A stretch of DNA of 64,000 nucleotides from Macrosoma leucophasiata (taxonomy: Eukaryota; Arthropoda; Insecta; Lepidoptera; Hedylidae): assembly GCA_036365455.1 (NCBI GenBank), contig JAWQUS010000003.1, forward strand, positions 5,786,001 through 5,850,000, given 5' to 3'. The notes beneath the pieces are model-generated. The model was given only the letters and a program-made list of their open reading frames with translations. It was not told the origin of the DNA and did no database searches. Made by a program: the position numbers and the translations under genes. Of the stretch, positions 44,388 through 55,004 are shown piece after piece. Each line of letters starts with the position of its first letter. Position 1 is the stretch's first letter.

Positions 44388-45205
44388 CTAAGAAAATATT
44401 AAGAGAAAATCATACTTCACATCATAGCAAATAACTTTTCTTAGACTTTTCTAAAAATATTTCTCAATATTCTTATAGTTTAAGGACTTGAATGATTATA
44501 CGTTTCTTGATATTTGTTTTATTCATCGTACATTGGCGGCCCGTCTCGTGACAGCACTAGCCTATTTAACGGGCAATTATGCGAGCGCAAATGGTCCTCA
44601 GAGTGCCTGTTGCGAGATTTCCGATCGCGATTTTCGATCGCGATCGCGTAAGAGTAAACGCAGATGTGTATGGAATTGAAGGAGCGTCATCGATTCACAG
44701 CTAGATCGAATTCGCGTAAGAGTAAATAAAATTTCGCACTAGGCACTCAGATCTTGTAAACTCCGATGTGCCGTAGACTTGTAGTAGCAACATCGACACG
44801 GTAGAGACTTCGTAGCGAAATGCTACACTACGTATTCTATTGCTCTACGAATATAAGAAGAGGGCGGTATTACGATGATTAGTGATACATTACCGAAATT
44901 TGAAGAAGTTGTTTTACTGATAATTAAAAACAGCTTTAGGTATGGGATCAACTCTGATTTGGCGATAAAATAAACAGCTGTTCCAAACAGAATGTCATCG
45001 CGGCGCGGCAATATGTATGGAGCAGCCAGGAGCAGTCGACTTCTTTCTCAAAATCATAGTTTATCCTATGATAAAAGTTGTTATTAATTTTGAGTAAAAC
45101 GACTCTTGGAATTTTGTTAGTGTTTCACAAATCGACTAATATTTGTATCAGACATCATTCCTTAAACAATTAATTAAAAAAATACATAAAATAGAATACT
45201 GCTAA
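44388..45205. other. no recognised gene; small palindromic patch at 44620-44650
   Basis: GATCGCGATTTTCGATCGCG is nearly self-complementary. A minus-strand frame ending 44925 (YLKLFLIIS before GTAAAA) has phase-1 geometry like the other exons but a weak donor and no support otherwise. Confidence 0.35.
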
Positions 45206-45225
45206 TTCCATAAATCTAAGTGAGG

Positions 45226-45625
45226 TTACGTAGTACAAAATTTGACGCCAAGCATACACACATAGTTGAAGAGCCGGTCAGTCGGCGGTATCTAAAATCA
45301 GTTTACTGCCAACTTGATAAATGTAATTGTGGTTGCCTAGTGCAAATTTGACAGCAATCTGACCGGCGCGGACGTAGTGGAATAGTTAACCGTACACACA
45401 TTTGTATCAAATATAATAAATGAACTCATAGACAAAAATGTGTCTACGATGATGTGTCTACGTCGATATTGATGAGGTTATCTAGCGGAAACCCACGCAA
45501 GTAAAAATTTTATGTCAGTCTTAGCGTAGTAGACATTTCCAATATAAATGAGGTATACTTAGTGCAAATTTGCCATCAGTCCAAGTGAACCAGACGTACT
45601 TAAAGAAGTCAGCGGCGGTGATTAT
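45226..45625 (-). pseudogene. decayed tandem copies of an exon 3' end
   Basis: Left of the 45.7 kb exon its last 60-70 bp recur. B (exon end 45559, donor GTATAC) reads FFKYVWFTWTDGKFAL. C (end 45337, donor changed to GCAACC) reads LFHYVRAGQIAVKFAL. D (end 45230, donor GTAACC) reads LFNYVCMLGVKF. A more decayed trace lies at 45490-45535. All keep the codon register and the phase-1 splice position. Upstream stops and lack of acceptors suggest dead duplicates, though B aligns to the intact exon codon for codon over 16 residues. Confidence 0.6.
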
Positions 45626-45712
45626 GTTTTATTTAAATATAATAGATAGACTACTCAACAAATAAAAAACAAAACATTCGAGTTCTAAGTCGATAAATGT
45701 AAGTGAGTTTAC

Positions 45713-45891
45713 CTAGTGCAAATTTGACGCCAGTCCAAGCGGAGCGGACATAGTGGAAGAGTCGGCGGTAGAGCGGGCGGTGGCGGCGGCGGCGCGGCGC
45801 CTCCACGTCGGGCGCGGGCGAAGGCGCGGACTCGGCCTCGCCCGCACCCGCGCGACCCTCCACCGACGACGCCGTGGCGTTGTGCACCCAG
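45713..45891 (-). CDS. probable GC-rich exon of an unidentified gene
   Basis: On the minus strand an AAAG acceptor (45892-45895) opens about 59 codons ending VRSAWTGVKFALG at a GTAAAC donor (45707-45712) in phase 1. The peptide is low-complexity Ala/Gly/Glu/Pro first, then basic (EAPRRRRHRPLYRRLF). The stretch is markedly GC-rich, unlike everything nearby. No in-frame ATG exists, so it needs an upstream exon or is a non-canonical 5' end. It resembles the exon at 33021-33392 in its last 20 residues and splice phase. Alternatives: an exon of a paralogous gene, or a pseudo-exon. Confidence 0.45.
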
Positions 45892-45895
45892 CTTT

Positions 45896-46757
45896 ACACA
45901 AAACGCTCACGCTTCTAACAAAACTGCATCCTTATTTGAATCGCGCGCACTTATATGCATCTTTTATTGTATTTCAACGTTTAGCACATGTTTAACTTTA
46001 GCACACCATTCACTGTCGTCCGATTTTAAGTTGTTAACAGGTTCTATGTTTAACGTATTGTTTAATTATTCAAATGGCACGACATACTTTTCAATTAGAA
46101 AGGGCTATAACAAAAATATTTACATGCTTTCACGTTTTAGTATGATTAAAATATTCACAATGCGCACTTCAGCTCACCACAAGTACATTCGCAAACGTTT
46201 AAAACTGTTTAAAAAGCTGTTACACACTTTGGTTAAGTTCTAACTAAAAGAATACTGCGAGTTTCGTGCGGGGCCGGCAATCTGTGAACAAAGAAAGGAC
46301 CCTTGTTAGTTCTGTTAGTAGCTGAGAATACTGAAATTAGTAAGATGTTAAACTTAACAATAATTACAAGCGATCATAGTCTCAGAGTCTTGTAAGGAAT
46401 TATAACTTCGTACGTTACATTTTGTCGTTCTAATTATTCAATAAAATTCAAAATTATACGAGAAAAGGGTTAAGTTGTTTAGGGACGGCAACACTTTAGC
46501 CGTAATTACTAGCCTTCCAATTACGTTTTATGTAACAATGTTATTTACATTTTAAGCGCGAATTACTGACTATGTAACAGGGCAAGGTTCGCTTATACGA
46601 GTAGCACCAGTAATGTAAAATTAAATTAAGAAATTTTCAAGTTTCATATTTATAACATTTTTAGCTTCGTATAGGTTACATTATTGTATCGAATTATATT
46701 TTAGAACTGATATTTAATCTGTAATATTTTTTACATATAAACTCGCGTTTCTTTTGT
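45896..46757. other. no recognised feature
   Basis: This is upstream of the GC-rich exon on the minus strand and could contain its intron or promoter. I found no start codon with a matching donor. A 70-codon plus-strand frame (46031-46243) is not recognisable. Confidence 0.4.
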
Positions 46758-46990
46758 TTTATGTATTGAAGGTGGCAAACAAGCATGCAGTTGACATTGA
46801 TGTTAAGTGCAGTGACTGCAGCGTATAGACACCCACACGAAGACCAGGGGGGCAGTCAGATTTCAGTTAGGCGGCCGGCCCCCTGAGGTCTTCTTGTAAG
46901 TGTGGCGTAAAATGCAGATGAGTTCCCACCCCTGAGACCCCAGTTATTATGTCTCTGTGATAGTTATTACAGGGCCATACATTACCAACT
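46758..46990 (-). repeat. family A repeat with internal insertion
   Basis: The family order from GGCAAACAAGCATGCAG to TTACAGGGCCATACATTACC is broken after CACACGAAGACCAG by about 55 bp (GGCGGCCGGCCCCCTGAGG region). Confidence 0.75.
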
Positions 46991-47244
46991 AAAATTTTAT
47001 TTCTTTCAGTAACTCTAACTTTCATACGCGCCTTCGTGCATAACATTTATTTTTATTCAAGCAGACGACCGGCAGACGAAGTAAAAAGCTTGTAGATAAC
47101 GACAGCCTGTTTATAGACAAGACACCAGTGGGATGGGACAAAAAAATCTGTAGATAAGACGAATAAGTTGCAGACAAGACTAACAATACGTACATATAGA
47201 AACCCTTTTACGTTTCTGTCCTCTAAGGTTTATTTTTATTTCTT
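46991..47244. other. no recognised feature
   Basis: Contains loosely repeated GTAGATAA / CAGACAAGAC words but no clear unit. Confidence 0.4.
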
Positions 47245-47560
47245 ACTAGCTGTGCCCGCGACTCCGTCCGCGTGAGAATGTATGATTGTTCAGTACTACC
47301 CGGACGAAGTCGAGGGCGCAGCTAGTATAAAAGTAGCTTAAGTTACTCCTTATTACATCAGCTATCTGGCAGTGAAAGTCCCGTCAAAATGGATCAACCC
47401 GTTCCCAAGATTAGCCGGGACAAATAGACAGACAGACAGAAAAGATTGTAAAAAAATTTGCTTTGGTATATGTACCGTGGTATAGACACATATGCATTTA
47501 GTAAAAAGTGGTTATTTTTATATTACAAACAGACACTCCAATTTTATTTATTTGTATAGA
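47245..47560 (-). mobile_element. CTAGT-ended element, reverse copy of 17698-18253
   Basis: ACTAGCTGTGCCCGCGACTC begins the reversed 3' end. TATCTGGCAGTGAAAGTCCC, CAGACAGACAGA and AACAGACACTCCAATTTTA follow in reverse order to the plus-strand copy. An extra ACCCGGACGAAGTCGAGGGC...AGCTAGT near 47315 shows a second 3' end inside. Confidence 0.75.
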
Positions 47561-47830
47561 TTTGAAACTATCACAATGCAGCGAAAATGATATTGACATT
47601 CGATCTATTCGATTATAAGTCCAGACTTGCTAGCTGTCATATCAGTGGACAATCAAAATAAACCCTTGGACCAAAAATGCTGATTTCAATCACAGGGATT
47701 ATTATTATGACGTAGACGAGGAATAACAAAAGATTTAAATGTAGATATAAGTGGAGGAGTATTCCTCCGCTAGTGACCGACCGAACAAGGGTGATCAAAC
47801 CATTCAAAGTAATCTATATATATATATATA
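47561..47830. other. no recognised feature
   Basis: Ends in a (TA)n run at 47815-47830 that adjoins the next element. Confidence 0.4.
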
Positions 47831-47831
47831 A

Positions 47832-48073
47832 AAATCAATTTCTATTCGTCAGTCTCGCTAAAACTCGAGAACGGCTGGACCGATTTCACTAGTTTTGGGT
47901 TTAAATGATTTTTGGAAGTCCAGGGAAGGTTTAAAAGGTAAGAAAACTATGAAGAAATCAGAGGAAAATAGTAAAAACCACAATGTAATTTTCCCATACA
48001 AATAACGTATCTATCAAACCTTTGACACATTATTTCATTGTGAAGCAATACGAAGTTTGCCGGGCCAGCTAGT
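47832..48073 (+). mobile_element. CTAGT-ended short element
   Basis: CAATTTCTATTCGTCAGTCT, CTCGAGAACGGCTGGACCG, AAGTCCAGGGAAGG and the end CGAAGTTTGCCGGGCCAGCTAGT define a family with copies at 48950-49199 and 20672-20865. No ORF. Confidence 0.8.
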
Positions 48074-48079
48074 AAATGT

Positions 48080-48165
48080 AATAAAATAATGCGGTATGGG
48101 CAGCAGCGTCCCTCGATAAAACTACCGTCACTGCGATCGCCGATCCGCTTGCCAAGCGTGGTGAT
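48080..48165 (+). pseudogene. LINE tail remnant, inverse of 20560-20640
   Basis: GGGCAGCAGCGTCCC, CACTGCGATCGCCGATCCGC and TTGCCAAGCGTGGTGATTATG correspond, reversed, to the RTE-like tail region at 20560-20640. Confidence 0.5.
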
Positions 48166-48171
48166 TATGAT

Positions 48172-48445
48172 GTTTTTTTTTTTGTTTTTTTTTTATGTCA
48201 TGAAAATGGCAAACAAGCATGCAGTTCACATTGACGTAAAGTGATGACTGCAGCCTATAGACACCCACACAAAGACCAGAGGTCAAAATGCAGATGCGTT
48301 ACCACTTCTGAGGCTTAAGGTGTTATGCCCGTGGGCCGGAAATTACAGGGCCCTACATTACCACACTACCATTAAGCGGCAAGTATATAAGGTAATGCGG
48401 TGGTGCCTACGCCCGCGAGCTTTTCACTTGAGCTCTACCACCAGT
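48172..48445 (-). repeat. family A repeat, near full length
   Basis: The reversed tail (TTTTTTTTTGTTTTTTTTTTATG) is followed by the family blocks to GAGCTCTACCACCAGTA. About 25 bp in the middle (near the CACTACC word) is missing. Confidence 0.85.
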
Positions 48446-48758
48446 ACATTATTATATCACAGTCTTATGGCGCATAACCGAGTTGTGAGCATCTTTGGGG
48501 AATAATATTAACCCTAAAATGAAAGAGGCTCAAGTCATACGGAAAAAATATAATTTCCTTGAAAATTTGCACGGTAATACTTAATTATTAACAATGAAAT
48601 ACGTGATTCAACTTTTCTTAACATTCAACACTTAATAATGTACATTTTATAAATTAGGTATTTCATGCAGATACGGGCGAATACTATTAATTAAATTAAG
48701 CAATTACCATTTAAAAGTGATCTTCAATTTATGATACAATATTCTATATGTATAAAAA
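48446..48758. other. no recognised feature
   Basis: AT-rich; nothing identified. Confidence 0.45.
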
Positions 48759-49199
48759 CTAGCTGTCCTGGCAAATTTCATATCGCCCTAGAATTAAAAA
48801 AAATAAATGTCCAAAAATGTTATGAAAAATAGATGTTGGCCGATTCTCAGACCTACCCAATATGCTCACAAAATTTCATGAGAGTCGGTCCAGCCGTTTC
48901 AGAGGAGTACGGTAACTAACATTACGACATGGAAATTTTATATATAAGATCAATTGCTGTTCGTTAGTCTCGCTAAAACTCGAAAACGGCAGGACAGCTT
49001 TGGCCAATTTTGGTTTTGAATGATTTTTGGAAGTCCAGGGAAGGTTTTAAAGTTAATAAAATATGAAGAAATTGAAGGGAAATAGTAAAAACCACAATTT
49101 CATTTTACCATACAAATAGTCCGTATCTATCGAACCCTTGACGCATTATTTTATTGTGAGGCAATACGAAGTTTGCCAGATCAGCTAGTGCTTAATAGT
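48759..49199. mobile_element. two CTAGT-ended elements joined head to head
   Basis: 48759-48949 is a minus-strand element (ACTAGCTGTCCTGGCAAATT to TTTTATATATAAG; contains GTCGGTCCAGCCGTTTC). It is followed without spacer by a plus-strand copy of the 47832 family (48950-49199), ending TTGCCAGATCAGCTAGT. The outer ends are both CTAGT. Confidence 0.75.
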
Positions 49200-50215
49200 G
49201 TTCTTTAAAATGCCTTAACGCCAAGTTTCCCATAAAATAAATATAGAACGGTGTATCCATCTTGTTTCAATTCAAAGAAATATTGCCTCTAATAAAAGTC
49301 ATAAGACAATTGAATGTTTAATGAAAAGGTACAAATAAATGGTGACTAATAATATTTTGCTTAAATTCAAAGTCAACAGTGGGAGCCTTATTAAAAAGTT
49401 ACCTCAACTTAAGTTCTCAGTTTAATCCCATTCAAAGGCGCAAAGTGAAAACTTGGAATGTAAACTTGGGGTGAATTTTGGTGTAGTTAGACATGAATAA
49501 AGAGGCGTTCGTTCTCTACTTGCTTCAGATTTACATTTGAATTGAATTCAAAATGTCTCAAAAGTGACGTAGTGTCACGAAAATTGTCTTAATTAACAAC
49601 AACTAAAACAGTTTAGTTCGTTTGAGAAAATGTCGTTAAATTCTCTCGTGTTTATTGTAGATGGACACAACAAAAAGAATGTTTACGCTAAGTCCTTTAC
49701 GGGGTAGGAAGAGAGAATACCGCTCGTTTTTTGCCCACAGTATTATGTAGATACTTTCTGCGTGTAAGTACAAAAAAAGAATGTGTTTTTTTAGTTAAAC
49801 AATTTTTGAGATTTTAACATATCAATACGATGGACGAATTCAAATAATAATATTTTATTTTTAGTACAAATATTTTTTTATAAAAACCTTAAACAAACTA
49901 TCTTAAAATTAATTATTAAATATAGAAAAGATTAAAATAAAATATAATGAGACTGAAAAAAAAAATACTAGTTGAAAAGTTGAATTCATTAAAAATTAGG
50001 GGCGCGCAGATGAATTTCAAAATTAAAAAAGAACGTAACTCAAAAATGGGCAAGTGACACACATTACTTGTACACGTCTACCCAGGAGAGATAGAATTTT
50101 TATGAGAAGAGTGATAGAGGGAGGGAGATACATAGAGAGAAAGAAAGAATTTAATTTACATTCAAAACAAATGATAATTGTTTTATATTATTTCGCATTA
50201 ACACATGCTTGTGAA
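49200..50215. other. no recognised gene
   Basis: A short LINE C trace may lie at 49685-49715 (CGCTAAGTCCTTTACGGGGT). Otherwise AT-rich and unassigned. Confidence 0.4.
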
Positions 50216-50217
50216 AT

Positions 50218-50411
50218 ATATTTTATTTAAAGAAAAATGGAAAGAAAAATTTGACTTCAGGCGAGACTCAAACTCGCGGCCTACTGGGAATCTAGTCCAG
50301 CCGCTCTTCCAATTGAGCTACTGAAGTCCTGCCCGATTTGTCAAATCTTTCCTTCACATTTATTGCATTGCTTTATGGTAGCAGCAGCGCCATCTATTGT
50401 CAACTATGCTA
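50218..50411 (-). mobile_element. family T retroposon, copy 2
   Basis: The tRNA-like core at 50253-50328 has the same 8-bp acceptor GACTTCAG/CTGAAGTC and nearly the same loops as 33900-33975. The leader (ATAGATGGCGCTGCTGCTAC on the minus strand) and tail (AAATTTTTCTTTCC) match too. Confidence 0.8.
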
Positions 50412-50485
50412 GGACTAGATTCCCAATAGGCCGCGAGTTCTAGTCTCGCCTGAAGTCAAATTTTTCTTTCCATTTTCCTTTAAAT
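50412..50485 (+). repeat. family T 3'-half copy, head to head with copy 2
   Basis: GGACTAGATTCCCAATAGGC is the 3' half of the tRNA-like core, followed by its T arm and the AAATTTTTCTTTCC tail. It directly abuts the leader end of the reversed copy, so the pair forms a 75-bp inverted repeat around about 120 bp. Confidence 0.8.
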
Positions 50486-50754
50486 AAAAACAAATAATGT
50501 ATACCCATCTTGCATGAATAATATAAGTGCACGTTTAGTTGAAAGCAATTTGTTTTTTAATATTATTGTAATATTCAGTTATGTTGCTGTAAGTTAGTCA
50601 TAAATAATTCAAATGCATTCTTTCAGATTTACATGAGAATTGGATTTTTACCGCTACACAAATATAATGGCTCCAGTTCGTTATTTAAATTTGTATTTCC
50701 GGATCTTGTAGCAAACAAAAGCTATTAAAAGCAGAGTGTAACGCTTACTATATC
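50486..50754. other. no recognised feature
   Basis: Nothing identified. Confidence 0.4.
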
Positions 50755-50938
50755 AGTAGTCTAGGGGGAGCAGGCCACTACTGCCACGCTGGGGTCTTGA
50801 GTTCGATTCCCGGGTCGGGGGCTACCAGAGATATCGGAGTATTATCCTCTATCGGTGGTTCTATCGGGATTTTTCCGATTTTCTGGAAGTTTTCCAGTAC
50901 CTCAGCGCTTGATAATGTACCCGGAGTACCCGTTCGCG
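50755..50938 (+). mobile_element. tRNA-headed SINE (family B type)
   Basis: The tRNA-like head (TAGTCTAGGGGGAGCAGGCC; B box GAGTTCGATTCCC, closing GGGTCGGGGGCTA) is followed by CAGAGATATCGGAGTATT, ATTTTCTGGAAGTTTTCC and AGTACCTCAGCGC. The end blends into a family A fragment. Confidence 0.8.
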
Positions 50939-51012
50939 GAATGTAGAGTAGGTAATGCTATGGTGCTTATGCCCGCGAGCTCCGTCACTGGTGCTCTACC
51001 ACTGGTAACCCT
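50939..51012 (-). repeat. family A 5' fragment fused to the SINE
   Basis: GGTAATGCTATGGTGCTTAT, GCCCGCGAGCTCCGTCAC and GCTCTACCACTGG are the reversed first 75 bp of family A, directly joined to the B-type SINE. Confidence 0.75.
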
Positions 51013-51200
51013 TACCCCATACCATTTATTTAATACGAGTATATAGAGTGGACATTAAATTAAAAGAAAAATTTAACCTGATATATAAAATACTGGCCGC
51101 ATTATAGCAACGCTTATTCTTTGTGCAAAAAATACACTAGCCTTATCACGTGAAGCGTAGACCAAACGTTTCGAAAATGTCTTTAAATAAAACATGAGCA

Positions 51201-51346
51201 CTTATGGTGAGATTCACAGACCGCACTACGACTTTACTTTCGAGCAAAGTACGCTTCGAACTGTCAAAACCCATACATTTCTGACAGTTCTAAGCATACT
51301 TTGAGTAAAGTAAAGTCGTGGTGCGGTCTGTGAATCTCACCATAAG
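51201..51346. mobile_element. palindromic MITE
   Basis: CTTATGGTGAGATTCACAGA at the left and TCTGTGAATCTCACCATAAG at the right are exact inverse copies. Complementarity (CGACTTTACTTT, ACTGTCA) continues to near the centre. About 146 bp, no ORF. Confidence 0.92.
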
Positions 51347-51486
51347 ACTCCACAAATCTACCGTTTCGACTCCAAATAGCTCAAATATGTAGTTGTTTGA
51401 AAGATGACTTTATTTGCGCCGTTTGAGAAGCTCTACTCCCCACACCAAGGGCTAAAGGTCACCTGCTCATCGCTTTTTTTCATACA

Positions 51487-51786
51487 AGTTTTTTTTTTAT
51501 TTTTTTTATGTTATAAATGTGGTAAACAAGCGTGCAGTTCACATTGATGTTAAGTGATGACTGCAGCCTATAGACACCCACACAATGACCAGACGTCAAA
51601 ATGCAGATGCGCTGCCACTCCTGAGGCATTAGGTGTTATGCCTCAGTGCCGGAAATTACAGAGCCGTACATTACCACCTGACTGGAACACGATAGTGTTG
51701 AACACTACCATTTAGCGGCAAGTATATTAGGTAATGCGGTGGTGCCTACGCCCGCGAGCTCCGTCACTGGAGCTTTACCACCAGTA
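51487..51786 (-). repeat. family A repeat, full length
   Basis: All blocks are present from the reversed tail (TTTTTTTTATTTTTTTTATG) to CTTTACCACCAGTA. Confidence 0.88.
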
Positions 51787-53257
51787 AAAAAGTTGCAATA
51801 TTATTTTAATAGTACATTTCTTGTCCCACAACTTTAAGCATTAAGTCATATTTTAAAACTACTTGGGTGTTAAATTAAAAGTTACAAAATATTACACCTA
51901 CAAATTATTTGAACGACGGAGCTGTTCAAGGCTCACTAAGCTCGATTGTAGAAGTTACGCGGCATTTGGAACATTATTTCAGCAATGTTAAATTTTAAAT
52001 TAAAGAATTTCTAAACACTTCACCCGTAATAGCAATCGATCTTCTTTAAATAACGTGCCAGTATCTTGCGTTAAATTTAATATTAAGTACGTCTACAAAG
52101 TTTCTAGATTAATTTACTGACGATAGTGAATGTAATGATTGTAGGTTTGGGTGTTTGTATGTATATTGTGTGTATACAACGGCACCCACGATATAGGTTC
52201 ATACATATATTTTTCATGCTTTTAATCTGTGCTTTTAATTCTCTGACCATTCAGCTCGTTTTCTCTTCTTCACCTCAACAGAAAAAAAGGTTAAGATAAA
52301 ATCATATACGGGTGTGACTTAATATAAATCAGGACATCGTACCGCAAGAACTCACTTGACTGCGAGAGTCTGTCGCAGTTTTATATCCAAGGGGACAATA
52401 GGCCCGTCGCGAGCGCCATACAAACTTGAACAATGTTACACTTGCCATTAAAGCACAGGACAATAAACCTTAAGGCGTTTATCCACCAGCGATTCCGTGC
52501 GCACACATAACTTGTAGGTCTATAAATTAGACCATGCGTCACTGTCACGGAGCGGCGCGGCAACGAAAGGATGCTCTTTAATAACCTGCGAAATGAACAT
52601 TTGATGACCACTTGCAGCGCAATATACACGAGCTCTTGGACTTGAATAGCGAATAATTGCGCGCTCAGTACAAATTGTAAGCAATTAAACTTTATGAAAA
52701 CTTGCATGATTCATTGAAGCTTTGAAACAATTTCAAAATGGTGTAACTGTGGACGTTTTCAATTATTGTTCGTGATGTTTGACTAAGAATCATTTTAGCA
52801 GTTGTCTTTTCATTTCATACAATATTTGGTAAGAATTCATTGAAAGAAAAAGGAGGAAATTGGGAACACATTTGATGCAATTACGGACGCTTAGCTTTTG
52901 CCTAAATAAACAAATGGTAACTGTTATGGGCATTATCATTATTTATCTTAGAAATTAACTAACTTTCGCCTTTCTGAGCATATTAAATGAGTTTATGTAC
53001 GATATTTTTTGAGTCGCTATACGTTTTATTTAACAATATCGACTAAAAAAGAAAGTGTTTTTTTTTACGACAAAAACGTGGAATACGACTGAAGCAGTGT
53101 AGTAGGCGTACTAAATGGATTATCCACGCATTTACTACGGCTACTGTATATAGGTATTTTATGGAGTAATTCCTTCAGCCCAGACATACCTACCTATAAA
53201 AAGCTTAAGGTTTTCCAAGAATAATATGATTTTTAGCGTAATGATGGCGACATGTCG
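51787..53257. other. 1.5 kb without a recognised gene
   Basis: A 108-codon minus-strand frame (52381-52707) lies in a slightly GC-richer patch (CACGGAGCGGCGCGGCAACG) but begins without ATG and shows no motif. I do not call it. Confidence 0.45.
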
Positions 53258-53665
53258 AAGCAAAAAGCATGCAGTTCACCTGAATGGTAAGTGAATACTG
53301 AGGCCTGCTGACATTTACATAAAACTTAAAAAAGGTCGAAATACATATACGTTACCCTGAGGCCTAAGTTTTTTTGTTCCTGTCAAAGTTATTAGGTTAT
53401 TACGGTGTCATACATTACCATAATAAAATAACCGAATCACGGTTGTGCAGAATACCACATTTTTATGTAACGTAGGTAGCAAACAAGCATGCAGTTCACA
53501 TGGATGTTAAGTGATGACTGCAGCCGATAGACATCTACATAAAAATCAGAGGTCAAAATGTACCTTGCCACTCCTGAGACTTAGGTTAATATGTCTCTAT
53601 GTTACTTGGTAGCAGATAGATTGGATAATGAGGTGGTGCCTATGCCCTCAAGTTACTAGCGATGC
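53258..53665 (-). repeat. two family A copies, diverged, in tandem
   Basis: 53258-53425 and 53470-53665 each start at AAGCATGCAGTTCACNTG. The second also has GACTGCAGCCGATAGACATC. Both are more diverged than other copies. Confidence 0.7.
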
Positions 53666-53775
53666 CCACGGTTTCGTCCGCGTAGCCGGATGTTATATAA
53701 GCCTTCCTCGATATATACTAAAATATTTTGTTTAATCGGTCCAGTTGTTCCTGGGATTAGTGCGTTTAAACAAAC
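53666..53775 (-). repeat. LINE/SINE end-like block
   Basis: ACTAGCGATGCCCACGGTTT and CGTCCGCGTAGCC with GTCCAGTTGTTCCTGGGATT resemble reversed ends of common lepidopteran elements. Confidence 0.45.
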
Positions 53776-54062
53776 CACCTCTTTAGCTTGATGATATTAG
53801 TAAGTTAAGTATAGATTAAGTGTAGTACCTTAAGCTGATGATATCTATATTTGACCCAAATATTCATAGCATGTTCTACTCTTCCATTTATCATTCAACA
53901 CTTGACCAGACAAAATATTTGCGAAAAAATTCGGGTGTAGCTCATTTGAATATCATGGGAAATAAATATTTAGCATTAAGGTCGGGCGTCACTGACATCT
54001 TTCTAAATCATGCATCATGTAGACGACAGGCGTGTTTCCTTGTGTTTCATTGTATTTTTTCA
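53776..54062. other. no recognised feature
   Basis: A 75-codon plus-strand frame is unrecognisable. Confidence 0.4.
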
Positions 54063-54135
54063 TAGGATTCCGTTCTTAAAAAAAAATGGAACCTTACTGG
54101 GATCATTCTTGCGTAAGTCTGTCCGTCCGTCACAG
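54063..54135 (+). repeat. GTCTGTCC-linked repeat fragment
   Basis: TAGGATTCCGTTCTTAAAAA, AATGGAACCTTACTGG and GTCTGTCCGTCCGTCAC resemble the blocks at 11550 and 36048. Confidence 0.5.
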
Positions 54136-54202
54136 ACAAAATACTTGTTTGTAACGAAAGTGGCAAACAAGTAAGCAATTCATATAGATATTGACAATTG
54201 CT

Positions 54203-54395
54203 TTAAAAAAAATACGCTTACACTCACAGCCCCACAGTAGGTATAAACCTGTGTCGTGGGTGCCGTTATATACAAACAACACATAGACAAATACCCAGAC
54301 CCGAAACAAATATCTGTAGGCCATACAAATATTTGTCCCGGTGCGGGGATCGAACCCGCGACCCTTCGAACTCACAGCGCTGGACCAACCGGGTC
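54203..54395 (-). mobile_element. tRNA-headed SINE (family H), copy 2
   Basis: The minus strand opens CCCGGTTGGTCCAGCGC (A box), GGGTCGCGGGTTCGATCCCC (B box) and GCACCGGGAC. CTGTAGGTATAAACC-like body blocks follow (seen reversed as GTAGGTATAAACCTGTGTCG). A short family A fragment (54157-54202) adjoins it. Confidence 0.88.
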
Positions 54396-55000
54396 GTTAA
54401 ATTGTTTTTATTTGTCCTTATCAATAGGTATGATTCATGTATTGATTTCATGGAATCAATTAAAGTTGTAGGTAAAAAGAGATTAAAAAGTGTTATAAAA
54501 AGGTTATGAGAGCAATAAATATGATGAAAATTGAACACTTATAATTCAAAACTAGAACTCATCACATTTTAGTTATTTCGGCTTTACTGGAACTTTCTCG
54601 GACAGTTGATACTAGTTGACAATCTGCTTTTCTTGATACGAGATAGAAATTTTACGAGATACCATTTCGATATAAGAATTATATTCGATACAAAACATGT
54701 TTGATATAAACATTTTGATAGTAAAACTGAATTCATTTTGATAGTTGAAATATAAAAGACAAAAAATACAGACATAATAGTCTATGCGCAGCCAACGAGA
54801 GATAATTAACTGATACTTTCGTTAAATAAAAATTGATTGGTATTGTGCAATTTTATGTTATCAATGTGACAGACAGGTACTCTCTCCATGGGTAGTTAAT
54901 ATAGTAGGTAATCGTAGTAATGCAGCTTAATTTATAAAAAATCGGCCAAATGTAAGTCGAACTCATGTTTACGGGTGTACACTTTGCGGTATTCATTTAT
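54396..55000. other. no recognised feature
   Basis: AT-rich; nothing identified. Confidence 0.45.
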
Positions 55001-55004
55001 AAAG

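Noticed and set aside
44823..45011. Further exon copy ending LIIS before GTAAAA
   Set aside because: Weak donor, upstream stop and no similarity to the array at 45.2-45.9 kb.
45713..45891. Reticulon-like identity suggested by RRLF...VKFA
   Set aside because: The resemblance is limited to a few residues; none of the reticulon membrane hairpin sequence is present.
52381..52707. 108-codon minus-strand ORF as a gene
   Set aside because: No ATG start, no recognisable domain and no neighbouring exon signals.
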